The translations under genes were made by a program, and so were the position numbers. A DNA stretch of 64,000 nt, taken from Geomonas diazotrophica. GTDB lineage: Bacteria > Desulfobacterota > Desulfuromonadia > Geobacterales > Geobacteraceae. The notes beneath the pieces are model-generated. The model made no database searches, was not told the DNA's origin, and saw only the letters and a program-made list of their open reading frames with translations. Numbering within the stretch: position 1 is the first letter of the stretch; every line of letters begins with the position of its first letter. Location of the stretch: the NCBI RefSeq assembly GCF_018919385.1, contig NZ_JAHLMF010000004.1, positions 124,001 to 188,000 of the forward strand, written 5' to 3'. Below, piece after piece: positions 38,373-46,051 of the stretch.

Positions 38373-38680
38373 GGATGCTCCTTGTTTATTTTGAATAGGG
38401 AGAGAAGATCATCCTGCTCCACCCCCTCCACCCTCACTACCTTGTGCCGGGACTTGGCCCCGGACTTGATGCTCACCTTGGACTTGGCGATGCCGAGGCT
38501 CTTGGCGATCAGCTCGACGCACTGCTTGTTGGCCGCGTCGTCCACCGGCGGCGAGGTGAGCCTGACGCGCAGCTCGCCGTCCTTGGGGCCGCAGATCTCG
38601 CTGCGCGAGGCGCGCGGCTGCACGTGCACCGTAAAGAGAAACCCCTCCGGCGTCTGCGTTACCCTTACCTCCTCGCTCAT
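38369..38680 (-). CDS. DUF167 (YggU) family protein
   Basis: This 103-residue protein has the DUF167 pattern: FTVHVQPRASRSEICG at the N-terminus, then LRVRLTSPPVDDAANKQCVELIAKSLGIAKSKVSIKSGAKSRHKVV. Function unknown; often encoded beside yggT, as here. ATGA overlap with the CBS gene, and its start overlaps the end of divIVA. Confidence 0.92.
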   Translation of the reverse strand: MSEEVRVTQTPEGFLFTVHVQPRASRSEICGPKDGELRVRLTSPPVDDAANKQCVELIAKSLGIAKSKVSIKSGAKSRHKVVRVEGVEQDDLLSLFKINKEHP

Positions 38681-39123
38681 TTATCCAGAGCGAGCAGCTT
38701 GTAGTAGGTGTCCAGGAGGTTCTTGAAGCCGGACTCGAACTGGAGCTTGTCCCGTTTGAGATCCTGGATCTGGTTGTTCAACTGCACCAGCTTGTTCTCG
38801 GCGTCGGCGATGATGCGCTCCCCCTTGAGCTCCGCCTCGGAGATCATGAGGTGCGCCTCCTTCTGGGCGTTGGCCTTCATCTCCTCGGTGATGCGCTGGG
38901 CCGCCAGCATGGTCTCGCGCAACTGCACCTCGCGGGCCTCCATCTCGGCCATCGCGGTGGCGTTGCGGTTGAGGCGCTCCTTCAGGTCGTTGTTCTCCCT
39001 CATGAGCTCTTCCATCTCGCCGGCCACCATCTGCAGGAAGGCGTCGACATCCTCGGGGTCGAGCCCCCCGAGCATCTTGCCCTTGAACTGCTGTTGCTGG
39101 ATGTCCATCGGAGTTATTTTCAC
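38677..39123 (-). CDS. DivIVA-domain coiled-coil protein
   Basis: This 148-residue protein has the DivIVA N-terminal motif (ITPMDIQQQQFKGKMLGGLDPEDVDAFLQMVAGEMEEL) and a long coiled coil. Relatives localise to cell poles or septa. GTG 39123 with GGAGG upstream is the best start; it overlaps the yggT stop (GTGA). A longer frame into yggT is a shadow. Confidence 0.9.
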   Translation of the reverse strand: MKITPMDIQQQQFKGKMLGGLDPEDVDAFLQMVAGEMEELMRENNDLKERLNRNATAMAEMEAREVQLRETMLAAQRITEEMKANAQKEAHLMISEAELKGERIIADAENKLVQLNNQIQDLKRDKLQFESGFKNLLDTYYKLLALDK

Positions 39124-39452
39124 AGAGTGCCTCCTCCCTTGAGCTGGTTGCTGAAGATCATAAGGTAGGTGTAGGCGGTATCGAAGACGATGATCTGCAC
39201 CAGGTAGATGAGGGCGAAGAGGACCAGCGGCGAGAGGTCGAGCATCCCGGTGTTGGGCATGTAGCGGCGGATGCGGCGCAGTGCGGGCTCGGTCACGCGG
39301 TAGATGAAGCTGACGATGGGGTTGTAGGGGTCGGCGTTGACCCAGGAGATGATGACGCTGGCGAGCAGGATGTACTTGTAGATGGTTAACAGACCGCTGG
39401 CCAACTCGACAATCTTCGCAAGGGCCAAGAGGATGTTGGCAAGCAGGATCAT
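39120..39452 (-). CDS. YggT family membrane protein
   Basis: This 110-residue protein has two hydrophobic blocks with the YggT pattern: LTIYKYILLASVIISWVNADPYNPIVSFIYRVTEPALRRIRRYMP. It is an osmotic-stress or division-linked integral protein in other bacteria. It is the first gene of the four-gene operon. A GAGGGGG site precedes the ATG. Confidence 0.93.
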   Translation of the reverse strand: MILLANILLALAKIVELASGLLTIYKYILLASVIISWVNADPYNPIVSFIYRVTEPALRRIRRYMPNTGMLDLSPLVLFALIYLVQIIVFDTAYTYLMIFSNQLKGGGTL

Positions 39453-39649
39453 TTATCCCCCTCTGAGCATGGTGGTAAAGCAAGCCAAGCTATACAGAAA
39501 TCACGATGGTTTGTCAAGCTTCCCGGGTACAGTGGGCGCATCGCAACTATCGGCAAAGAAAGAACTTTTATGATGAGGCAACAAATTAAGGGGACGCTTG
39601 TGCGGGTATTGCCGGCGGCGGGGTGGGGGCGCATATTCAATATTACATA

Positions 39650-39678
39650 TTGACTAAAAGTTGGCGATGCTTTACAAA
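39650..39678 (+). promoter_or_regulatory. Probable sigma-70 promoter of selC
   Basis: TTGACT (39650) and TACAAA (39673) with a 17-bp spacer, about 20 bp before the tRNA. Confidence 0.55.
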
Positions 39679-39696
39679 CGTGCGAACAGTAAATGA

Positions 39697-39794
39697 GGAA
39701 GCACCACCGTCGCTGGTGGGCGGCCTGGTCTTCAAAACCAGTGAGGGGGGTGAGAAACTTCCCTGGTGGGTTCGATTCCCATGTGCTTCCGCCA
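39697..39794 (+). tRNA. selC: tRNA-Sec (anticodon TCA)
   Basis: The acceptor arms GGAAGCAC (39697) and GTGCTTCC (39783) form the long 8-bp acceptor stem of selenocysteine tRNA. The anticodon arm CTGGT-CTTCAAA-ACCAG gives anticodon TCA (39732-39734), which reads UGA. A long variable arm follows (GTGAGGGGGGTGAGAAACTT region), then a normal T arm (GGTTCGATTCC) and an encoded GCCA end. It shows that some UGA codons in this genome are read as selenocysteine. Confidence 0.96.
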
Positions 39795-39816
39795 TTATCT
39801 TTCCGCATCATTTTCG

Positions 39817-39841
39817 GTAGGGGCGAATAAACATTCGTCCC
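39817..39841 (+). repeat. Palindromic intergenic repeat copy 7
   Basis: GTAG then GGGCGAAT-AAAC-ATTCGTCC, 22 bp after selC. Confidence 0.7.
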
Positions 39842-39948
39842 TTCTTTCGTATGGGGTAACAAGGGGAGGCCCATATGATCATAAGTTTCATCGAGAATCT
39901 TATGAACTTATGGGCGGCCCTCTGGCTCCCGGGAGGCGCTGTTACGCT

Positions 39949-40167
39949 CTACATCTTCAACCGCAGGTACATCTCCTCGACCTTGTCTCTGGCCCAGGGC
40001 GTCCTTCTTAGGAACTTGAGGCTGGAGGAAATGCTGGGGGTGTGGGTAAAACAGCGAATGTCGATCCGCCTTCCCAGCTCTTCCCAGCCAAGTTCCTCCA
40101 CCAATTCGGTGAGAATCATCTTCAAAGTGACGCCGTGGAGCGGATCGGTCGGCGATTGAGTGGTCAT
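39949..40167 (-). CDS. VF530 family (DUF2132) small DNA-binding-like protein
   Basis: This 72-residue protein contains [61 protein letters not shown], which is the VF530 signature over nearly the whole length. AGGAAG precedes ATG 40167. VF530 proteins are small helical proteins suspected to bind DNA; function unknown. Confidence 0.88.
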   Translation of the reverse strand: MTTQSPTDPLHGVTLKMILTELVEELGWEELGRRIDIRCFTHTPSISSSLKFLRRTPWARDKVEEMYLRLKM

Positions 40168-40291
40168 CGTTTCTTCCTGTGGCTGTTAGCTGCAAGTCTG
40201 AACAAGGGGCGTGCTGTTGATATGGCCCATTTGCTCAAATAAGTCAACGGAATCAGTCGGCTCAGGGTAGAGCCATGATGAGGAGACGGTA

Positions 40292-41008
40292 GTGGGGTTG
40301 GAAGAGAAACAGAGACAGTTCAATGCAGCCATGGAGTTGTATAACACACGGAAGGGTTATAAGCGTTTCGGCCTGTTGGTTTCGTTCGCCAACGTGAGCC
40401 TGCAGACCTGGCTAGTCTGGTGCATCCTGCCGCTGCCCATAGGCATCGCCGGAGAGCTGACCGCACTACTGGTCGCGTGGATTCTTGCCGACTTTCTGAA
40501 TGGCCTGGTGCATCTGTTCATGGACCACAATGATGACTACGACTCGCTCTACGGACCGCTGATCGCCAGTTTTCACCTGCACCACAAGATGCCTCGTTAC
40601 GGGCAGAAGTGTTTGCCGGCTGTCTACTTCCTCGAGTCCGGCTCCAAAATCTGGCTTGTCCCCTGCCTGGCTTTACTGGCGGTAGCAGCAGGATTCTTTC
40701 GGCTACATCCGCTGTTATTTCATACCCTCGTCTATGCCGGAATCCTTTCCTCCGTGGCTGAGGTCTCCCACTACCTCTGCCACAACTCGATGTCGCCCGC
40801 CGTGGTTTTCCTGGGCAACTGCCGAATTCTCCTGTCCAAGCGGCATCACGCTATTCACCACATGCAGGACAACGTGAACTACGCATTCCTGAACGGCGTC
40901 ACAGATCCTGTCATAAACCTCATAGCCGCCAGATTTCCCCAGGGGTACAAGCACAACACCGACCTCCATTACGCCACCTATTCAGGCGAAACCGGCTCGC
41001 ACCAGTGA
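40292..41008 (+). CDS. CarF/TMEM189-like lipid desaturase family membrane protein
   Basis: This 238-residue membrane protein has the His-rich pattern of the Lipid_desat (CarF/TMEM189) family. It has ADFLNGLVHLFMDH (H74, H79), FHLHH (H95, H97, H98), EVSHYLCH (H160, H164) and SKRHHAIHHMQDNVNYAF (H185-H190), the last followed by NGVTDP. Family enzymes insert the vinyl-ether double bond of plasmalogens using oxygen and a di-iron centre. Start GTG 40292 after AGGAG. In an anaerobe the substrate or electron acceptor may differ. No gene is close behind; the 21-bp repeat array follows. Confidence 0.72.
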   Translation: MGLEEKQRQFNAAMELYNTRKGYKRFGLLVSFANVSLQTWLVWCILPLPIGIAGELTALLVAWILADFLNGLVHLFMDHNDDYDSLYGPLIASFHLHHKMPRYGQKCLPAVYFLESGSKIWLVPCLALLAVAAGFFRLHPLLFHTLVYAGILSSVAEVSHYLCHNSMSPAVVFLGNCRILLSKRHHAIHHMQDNVNYAFLNGVTDPVINLIAARFPQGYKHNTDLHYATYSGETGSHQ

Positions 41009-41277
41009 CACAAGGGCAGATGACAAGCGTAAGCCGCACCCTTATTTACGTTTATCGCCTTATGCGTAAATAGCGTCAAACCACTTCAGCTGACCGTTAA
41101 GCGACCGGGACATTCCAGGGCAACGGCTCAAAAGTGCCTCACCTCACCCTCCTCCGGGTCTTCACACAAGACCGACGGATGCAACGACTGACGAAAACCC
41201 GTTGCCTAGGAACATTAGCCACTATGAGGACTGCTGATTAAACGAAAAAACAAAAAAGAAATGGTACCTTACGTGTG

Positions 41278-41655
41278 ACAACTTCTAAATCGCCATTTAT
41301 ATCTCGTAAATCACTATTTATCTTATACAAGTCCCAGCTCATAACTTCTACATCGTGATTTACAACTTCTGAATACTGGTTGATAAGTTGTAAATCCCAA
41401 TTTATAACTTATCAATAACGGTTTACAACTTATATATCGCGAGTGAGAAGTTATACATCCCGATTGATAACTTCTCACTCACGATGCATAAGTTATGCAT
41501 CGCGGTTTAGAAAAAGTATATCGGGGCTTATAAATCAGGGAGCGCGGTTCGGAACTTTCAAATAGCTGCTTACAAAACACCACCCGCAGATGACAACTTA
41601 TACACAGCTATTTAGAAGATATAACTCGCGGTTTACAAGTTGTGCATCGTAATGG
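41278..41655. repeat. Array of eighteen diverged 21-bp repeats, non-coding
   Basis: Units start every 21 bases from 41278 to 41635 with no insertion or deletion, though each unit differs. Consensus: AYAACTTMT (unit positions 1-9), then AAATCGCGATTT (10-21). The tandem consensus is its own reverse complement apart from the C/G at position 5, so dyad axes recur every 10.5 bp, one DNA turn. In the frames I translated, stop codons interrupt. It sits between the desaturase gene and a hypothetical gene. It might be a protein-loading site, bent DNA, or an RNA hairpin ladder. It is not CRISPR: there are no spacers. Confidence 0.9.
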
Positions 41656-41743
41656 ACGGATTATCTGGAGCAGGAAAGAGGGCTTAGGCGGGTGACAGCC
41701 CGCGGCTGTCAGGCATTAAGGAGAGTAATAAAGGCTTGCAACG

Positions 41744-41787
41744 AAAATCCTCCGGGGTGCCTGGCTGCACCACGGAGGATTTTTTGT
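41744..41787. terminator. Strong hairpin with T run, 3' of the repeat array
   Basis: AAAATCCTCCG and CGGAGGATTTT arms enclose a second stem GGTGC-CTGGCT-GCACC, with T6 on the plus strand. It would end plus-strand transcription coming through the array, and on the other strand transcription of the gene at 41825. Confidence 0.8.
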
Positions 41788-41824
41788 TAGGGCTTGGCCC
41801 TTGACCTGGAAATGGTGAGCCGGA

Positions 41825-42256
41825 TCAGGTCGGCGTACCGCCCTCCTCCCCTTCCTTTGCGGCACGCGCTGCACTGAGAGCTGCGTTAGCGGCCTTGGTC
41901 CTTGCGCGCCCCCTTTTCTCTTTGGCGAGGGTGAACCCCGAGGCGAGAAGGATTTCAGGATTGCGCACAGCAGCCATTTCCAGGATGGAGGCGACCTCGT
42001 CCAGGTTGAGGACCAGTTGTGCCTGAAGAAGCTCGCGTTCCGCAATCACCACCCTGCTCCCCAGCATCGACTCGTGATACACCGCATCGTGCTTGGCCGA
42101 TGCGGCAAGATAGTATTCCACCAGGGTCGGATGCACCCCCCAGAACGAATCCGGAAACCTGGTCTTGTCAGCCAGGGAACTCACTACCCCCTGGTTGAAC
42201 TCATGAAACTTCGTTGGCGGCATGTTGTGATAGTCCCGAACAATTCTGGAGCCCAC
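41825..42256 (-). CDS. Hypothetical protein
   Basis: This 143-residue soluble protein starts (V)GSRIVRDYHNMPPTKFHEFNQGVV. The middle is predicted helical (ERELLQAQLVLNLDEVASILEMAAVRNPEILLASGF) and the tail is Ala/Lys/Arg-rich. AAAGGAGG precedes the GTG. No family recognised. It may be co-expressed with nothing; the terminator at 41744 follows. Confidence 0.7.
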   Translation of the reverse strand: MGSRIVRDYHNMPPTKFHEFNQGVVSSLADKTRFPDSFWGVHPTLVEYYLAASAKHDAVYHESMLGSRVVIAERELLQAQLVLNLDEVASILEMAAVRNPEILLASGFTLAKEKRGRARTKAANAALSAARAAKEGEEGGTPT

Positions 42257-42399
42257 GTCGCACCTCCTTTCCTTCGCCTGAGCGCAAGGCTTAACCTTAA
42301 TTTATTTTAATAATTTCCCTGCCCCCATCAGATTACAACCTGGAGCAAGTAAAGCAAGCGCCCGGTGGCCAGATAATTCATTTCCACCGTCTCCCGGCC

Positions 42400-42435
42400 A
42401 TCATAGGGATACTGGCCGCGATCGCCGTGCCCCAA
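42400..42435 (+). pseudogene. Remnant of a type IV pilin-like helix
   Basis: The plus strand encodes IIGILAAIAVPQ, the hallmark of pilin N-terminal helices, with no start codon, leader or downstream pilin domain. The same residues occur at the C-terminus of the M48 protease at 58701. Probably gene debris in the 320-bp gap between 42256 and 42576. Confidence 0.4.
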
Positions 42436-42575
42436 TCAGTCCTCGTTCAGAATGTGTCTCACGAGGTGCTGGCACTTTGGAAACTCACGAGCAAGAAGTC
42501 GAAGTTGTTTCGTTTCCAGGCGATTTTTCCCACGGGTCGACGCATCTACTGGAAACGCTGATACAAGCGGAGCCA

Positions 42576-44390
42576 TCACTGGGAAAAGATCAGCACGCTG
42601 TAGGGCCCCAGAGAAACTGTGGCGTGACAGGGGAGTCCGTCGCACTCGCCCGTTTCGGCACCGGCGTCGCTGCTCGGATGATCAGAGAAGGCTTCGCTGT
42701 ACCCCTGCCAATCGCTGTTGAAGCGCAACCTCCAGATCCCTTCGGCCGGAAAGCCGACAACGTATCCCTCCTGCGGTTCTCTGAAGAAATTGGCGACCAC
42801 AACGACGTCGTCTCCAGCTCCTCCCTGGTCCCAGCGGTGGAAGGCGATGACCTTGGCCTCCTCGTTCAAGTGGTGCACTTGGGTGAACTGCCCGCACAGG
42901 CCGCGGGTGAAACCGGCGCGGTTGAGTCGCAGATGGATAAGGTCCCGGTAGAGCCGGACGATGCCGCAGAACTCGTCGCGCTGATCCCAGTCCAGCGGGA
43001 CCGTGTCGCGGAACCATTCCCCTTCGAGAAACTCCTGCCCCTGGAACAGCATCGGTATGCCGGGAGCCGTAAAGACTAGGGCGGCGGCCAGGGTAGAGCG
43101 TTTCTGGGCGTACCATCCCTTGGGGTCCCCGGGATTTATCTCCTGAGGCACGCGGGCCTTGCCGTTGGCCACCTCGTCGTGGCTTTCGCTGTAGATGACC
43201 CGATCGAAGGCGTCGTCGTTGTAGCGGTAACAAATGGCGTCCCGGACGGAGGCAAGCGAGCGTGCTTGGTCATCGGGGGTTATCACCGCCTGGCGTATGG
43301 GATGCACGAACATGGCGTCCCACTGCGATCCGAAGCCGGCGCCCCCGGCACCCACGGCCTTGGTGAGCCAGCTGTTGTTCTGCAGATCCTCGGCTATGGT
43401 GATACGGCCGGGGAACTGCTGGGCGACCTGTTCGTTCAGCCACTGCAAAAGACTCCACCCCTCCGGAAGGTCGTTTTCTGTCGACCCGTCGACACTCCTG
43501 ATGAACTGGGTGCAGTCGTAGCGCAACCCGTCCACATGGTATTCCTTAAGCCACATGAACACGTTGTCGGATATGAACTGGCGCACCTCGCCCTGGCCGT
43601 AATTGGGGCGTGTCTCCCCCCATGGGGTGTGGGACCGGCCGTCGTTGTAGAAGTAGATGCCGCCCAGCCCGTTTTCGGACCAGCCGTCGAACTGCCACAG
43701 ATCGAGATCGTTTGGGCCCAGGTGGTTGTACACCACGTCGAGGATCACCGCGACCCCTTGGCTATGGGCACGTTTGACGAAACGTTTGAAGGCCAGAGGG
43801 CCTCCGTAGCTCAGTTCGACGGAGAAGATATGGGCAGGGTTGTACCCCCAGGACCGGTCGCCGGCAAACTCGCCCACCGGCATGATCTGGATGGCATTGA
43901 CTCCCAGTTTTTTCAGATGCCCCAGGCGGGCCGCGATCGAGTCGAACTGGGCAGCCGCGTTGTCATCCTCCTGGTCATTGAAAGTCCCGACATGCAGCTC
44001 GTAGATGACCAACTCGTTCCAGGGAGCCAGGTGGAAGTCGTCGCCCCAGTCAAAGCTCGGATCGTGGACCACTGCATCGCCAGTGGAACCGGTCACCTCG
44101 CGGGCATAGGGGTCGATGCGCTTGAGCTCCCCCTTTTCGGTAGTGAGCAGGAACTTGTAGGCGTCGCCGACTTTGGCCCCAGGCACATCGGCAAACCAGT
44201 TGCCGTTCTCCTCGGCCTGCAGGGGGTTCTTGGCGCCATCCCAGTCATTGAACGTCCCGATGACCGATACCCGAGTGGCATGCGGGGCCCAGACGCGGAA
44301 TCCGACTCCCCCAGCGTGCGGGGTTGCCCCCATCCCCCCGCCCCTATCCCCTTTGAGCTCTTTCTCCTTGACAGTGATCTCTTTGCTCAT
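42576..44390 (-). CDS. GH13 glucan enzyme with CBM48 (branching enzyme/trehalohydrolase-like)
   Basis: This roughly 604-residue protein has an N-terminal CBM48-like domain (GVGFRVWAPHATRVSVIGTFNDWDG). A GH13 barrel follows: VILDVVYNHLG (region I), GLRYDCTQ (nucleophile Asp), ITIAEDLQ (acid/base Glu) and SESHDE (region IV). It resembles glycogen branching enzyme or maltooligosyl trehalose trehalohydrolase; I cannot decide between them. The ATG at 44390 has GGAGG nine bases upstream. A -24/-12-like promoter with paired dyads lies about 300-430 bp upstream (44675-44820), so it is probably in the stress regulon of this region. Confidence 0.87.
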   Translation of the reverse strand: MSKEITVKEKELKGDRGGGMGATPHAGGVGFRVWAPHATRVSVIGTFNDWDGAKNPLQAEENGNWFADVPGAKVGDAYKFLLTTEKGELKRIDPYAREVTGSTGDAVVHDPSFDWGDDFHLAPWNELVIYELHVGTFNDQEDDNAAAQFDSIAARLGHLKKLGVNAIQIMPVGEFAGDRSWGYNPAHIFSVELSYGGPLAFKRFVKRAHSQGVAVILDVVYNHLGPNDLDLWQFDGWSENGLGGIYFYNDGRSHTPWGETRPNYGQGEVRQFISDNVFMWLKEYHVDGLRYDCTQFIRSVDGSTENDLPEGWSLLQWLNEQVAQQFPGRITIAEDLQNNSWLTKAVGAGGAGFGSQWDAMFVHPIRQAVITPDDQARSLASVRDAICYRYNDDAFDRVIYSESHDEVANGKARVPQEINPGDPKGWYAQKRSTLAAALVFTAPGIPMLFQGQEFLEGEWFRDTVPLDWDQRDEFCGIVRLYRDLIHLRLNRAGFTRGLCGQFTQVHHLNEEAKVIAFHRWDQGGAGDDVVVVANFFREPQEGYVVGFPAEGIWRLRFNSDWQGYSEAFSDHPSSDAGAETGECDGLPCHATVSLGPYSVLIFSQ

Positions 44391-44505
44391 GGTCACAGTC
44401 CTCCGGCAGCCCTATCTGAGCAGCCCACTTCGCGTACCAGGAAACCAGGCTCCACTCACCCAGAAGCCATCAAAGGCCACAAGGCCGCAAGAATGCCGGT
44501 GGTAG

Positions 44506-44607
44506 TCATGGTTCTTCCTTTATGGGACGATACACCTTTATGTGACGGAAAACCTCTTCCCTGCCGAGTTTCCCAAACTTCAGAAATCCTCTGTCCAAAA
44601 TCTTCAT
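44506..44607 (-). CDS. Possible 33-residue leader peptide gene
   Basis: The frame starts MKILDRGFLKFGKLGREEVF with AAGGAG seven bases before the ATG. It lies between the sigma-54-like promoter at 44675 and the GH13 gene. Basic and short; no family recognised. The good ribosome site is the only support. Confidence 0.3.
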   Translation of the reverse strand: MKILDRGFLKFGKLGREEVFRHIKVYRPIKEEP

Positions 44608-44674
44608 TGCCCATCTCCTTAATGGTGATTTCATCCTGGTTTAGCCAGCGCAGGAGGCCGGATTCCTCTTAATT

Positions 44675-44690
44675 TGCTACTAGCGTGCCG
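44675..44690 (-). promoter_or_regulatory. Sigma-54-like promoter facing the GH13 gene
   Basis: On the minus strand CGGCACG-CTAG-TAGCA has GG-N10-GC spacing. It matches TGGCACG-N4-TTGCA except at one base in each box. The nearer dyad of the pair at 44787-44820 is centred about 106 bp upstream. Confidence 0.55.
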
Positions 44691-44786
44691 AGTTAATCCA
44701 AGCAACCTTGAGAACACAAGAGTCTGAATGCACGAGGAATAATTGGAGGGGCAAGGATGAGTGCGGGGAGAAACCGCAAGGGGTAC

Positions 44787-44820
44787 CCGTCATTTATGGC
44801 ATAACCGCCATATGCGGTGG
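44787..44820 (-). promoter_or_regulatory. Pair of 16-bp dyad sites (putative enhancer of GH13 promoter)
   Basis: CCGTCATTTATGGCAT (44787) and CCGCCATATGCGGTGG (44805) lie 18 bp apart. They fit the CYGYCAYATRTGRCRG dyad found at seven other loci in 44-58 kb. Confidence 0.55.
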
Positions 44821-45167
44821 GTATGGCTTGGTACGCCCCAGGTCGCCGTTGCGCAGGTATTCGGGTATTTTAAAAAACGGGAGCAAGCCACAGCCGCGGA
44901 CCATCTCTGGCGCACTAACGGCCCTGCCTTCCCCCCCCCTGTTGCGGCCCTATAGATAAAAGCATGACCTCGAGCTGAAACAAAGGACAACCTGTGACAC
45001 GATCGATGTGGGTGTCAGACCCGACGCCGGCAGCTACAACTGCTCGGATCCCGAAATGGAGGTGGATAATAGCAGCGGAAAGGCTCTTCCTGCAGAAGAG
45101 TACCCCGTCCCGACGCGGGCGTGACTCGGCCGAACTGGAGACCGCAGTGGAACGATGCTGAAGCGAC

Positions 45168-45201
45168 CTGCCACATATCAAAGTTCCGCCACATGTGGCG
45201 G
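45168..45201 (+). promoter_or_regulatory. Pair of 16-bp dyad sites upstream of the first BON gene
   Basis: CTGCCACATATCAAAG (45168) and the perfect palindrome CCGCCACATGTGGCGG (45186) lie 18 bp apart. The second is centred about 104 bp before the -24 GG at 45298. Confidence 0.65.
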
Positions 45202-45296
45202 CCGCCCACCTTTTGCCGGGCATCCCGTGGCTTCACTCGGCAGCTAACGATCAGCTATGACAGGTTATTATTACGGCCGTACTCGAATCCGGCAAT

Positions 45297-45312
45297 TGGC
45301 TTGCCAATTGCA
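45297..45312 (+). promoter_or_regulatory. Sigma-54 promoter of the first BON gene
   Basis: TGGCTTG-CCAA-TTGCA, GG-N10-GC spacing exact, 53 bp before the ATG at 45365. Confidence 0.7.
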
Positions 45313-45364
45313 AATAAAGGGTACCGCAGCGTATTCAAACCGTTTATTAAAAGGAGACGACATC

Positions 45365-45679
45365 ATGCTAAAACTGCAGCGTATCTTGAGGCTACTGGTT
45401 TGTGCCGGGCTGGTAACAACGTCCTTTGGCTGTGCGTCCACCAGGACCCATGAAAGCCCCGGCGAGTACGTCGACAACACAGTCATCACAACCAAGGTAA
45501 AAGCAGCCATCTTCAACGAGTCTTCGCTGAAAACCATGCAGATAAGCGTCAAGACCTACAAGGATGAGGTTCAATTAAGCGGTTTCGTTGATTCGGCAGA
45601 AAGCGTTGCCAAGGCGGGAGAAATCGCCAGGCGCGTTCCTGGCGTCGGGTCTGTAAAAAATAACCTGTTAGTAAAATAG
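45365..45679 (+). CDS. BON-domain lipoprotein
   Basis: This 104-residue protein has a lipoprotein signal (LVTTSFGC, lipobox Cys). One BON domain follows (DNTVITTKVKAAIFNESSLKTMQISVKTYKDEVQLSGFVDSAESVAKAGEIARRVPGVGSVKNNLLVK). BON proteins such as OsmY bind envelope phospholipids and are induced by osmotic or envelope stress. AAAGGAG precedes the ATG, and a sigma-54 promoter with paired dyads lies upstream. A paralogue is at 54001. Confidence 0.92.
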   Translation: MLKLQRILRLLVCAGLVTTSFGCASTRTHESPGEYVDNTVITTKVKAAIFNESSLKTMQISVKTYKDEVQLSGFVDSAESVAKAGEIARRVPGVGSVKNNLLVK

Positions 45680-45774
45680 CCGCCGGGACAGTAATTCCCC
45701 GGGCAGGTTGCAAATCTTGACCTTGAGAACCGATACAGGCTAAGGCTGACGCAGTCAGACCTGGGGAGGTTAGT

Positions 45775-45924
45775 ATGCTTTGGACTATATGCGCGATCTT
45801 GATAGTACTTTGGCTGGTTGGGCTGGTTACCTCCTATACCATGGGTGGCCTGATTCACATTCTTCTCGTGATTGCCATCATTGTAGTAGTGGTACAGCTC
45901 ATCCAGGGACGCAGATCCATTTAG
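45775..45924 (+). CDS. Lmo0937-family (DUF5670) small membrane protein
   Basis: This 49-residue protein has two helices (MLWTICAILIVLWLVGLVT and GGLIHILLVIAIIVVVVQLIQ) and ends RRSI. It is too short for routine gene finders but has GGGGAGG before the ATG and a near-identical copy at 54419, in both cases just after a BON gene. Function unknown; probably envelope stress. Confidence 0.88.
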   Translation: MLWTICAILIVLWLVGLVTSYTMGGLIHILLVIAIIVVVVQLIQGRRSI

Positions 45925-46051
45925 GACGCACCCCCCATAAGCCAGTAAGGGCTGCGCTCCCTTTCTGACAGGGGGCGGTCCAAAGGTGCGAGGTACCCTT
46001 CCTTGTCGGGCATGACAGACAAGGAGGGGTACGAGGCGCCAGGGAGGTAAC

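Noticed and set aside
41278-41655. CRISPR array
   Set aside because: Period is 21 bp with no spacers, units are diverged from each other, and no cas genes are nearby.
43179-44672. 497-codon plus-strand open frame
   Set aside because: Antisense to the GH13 gene; no recognisable product.
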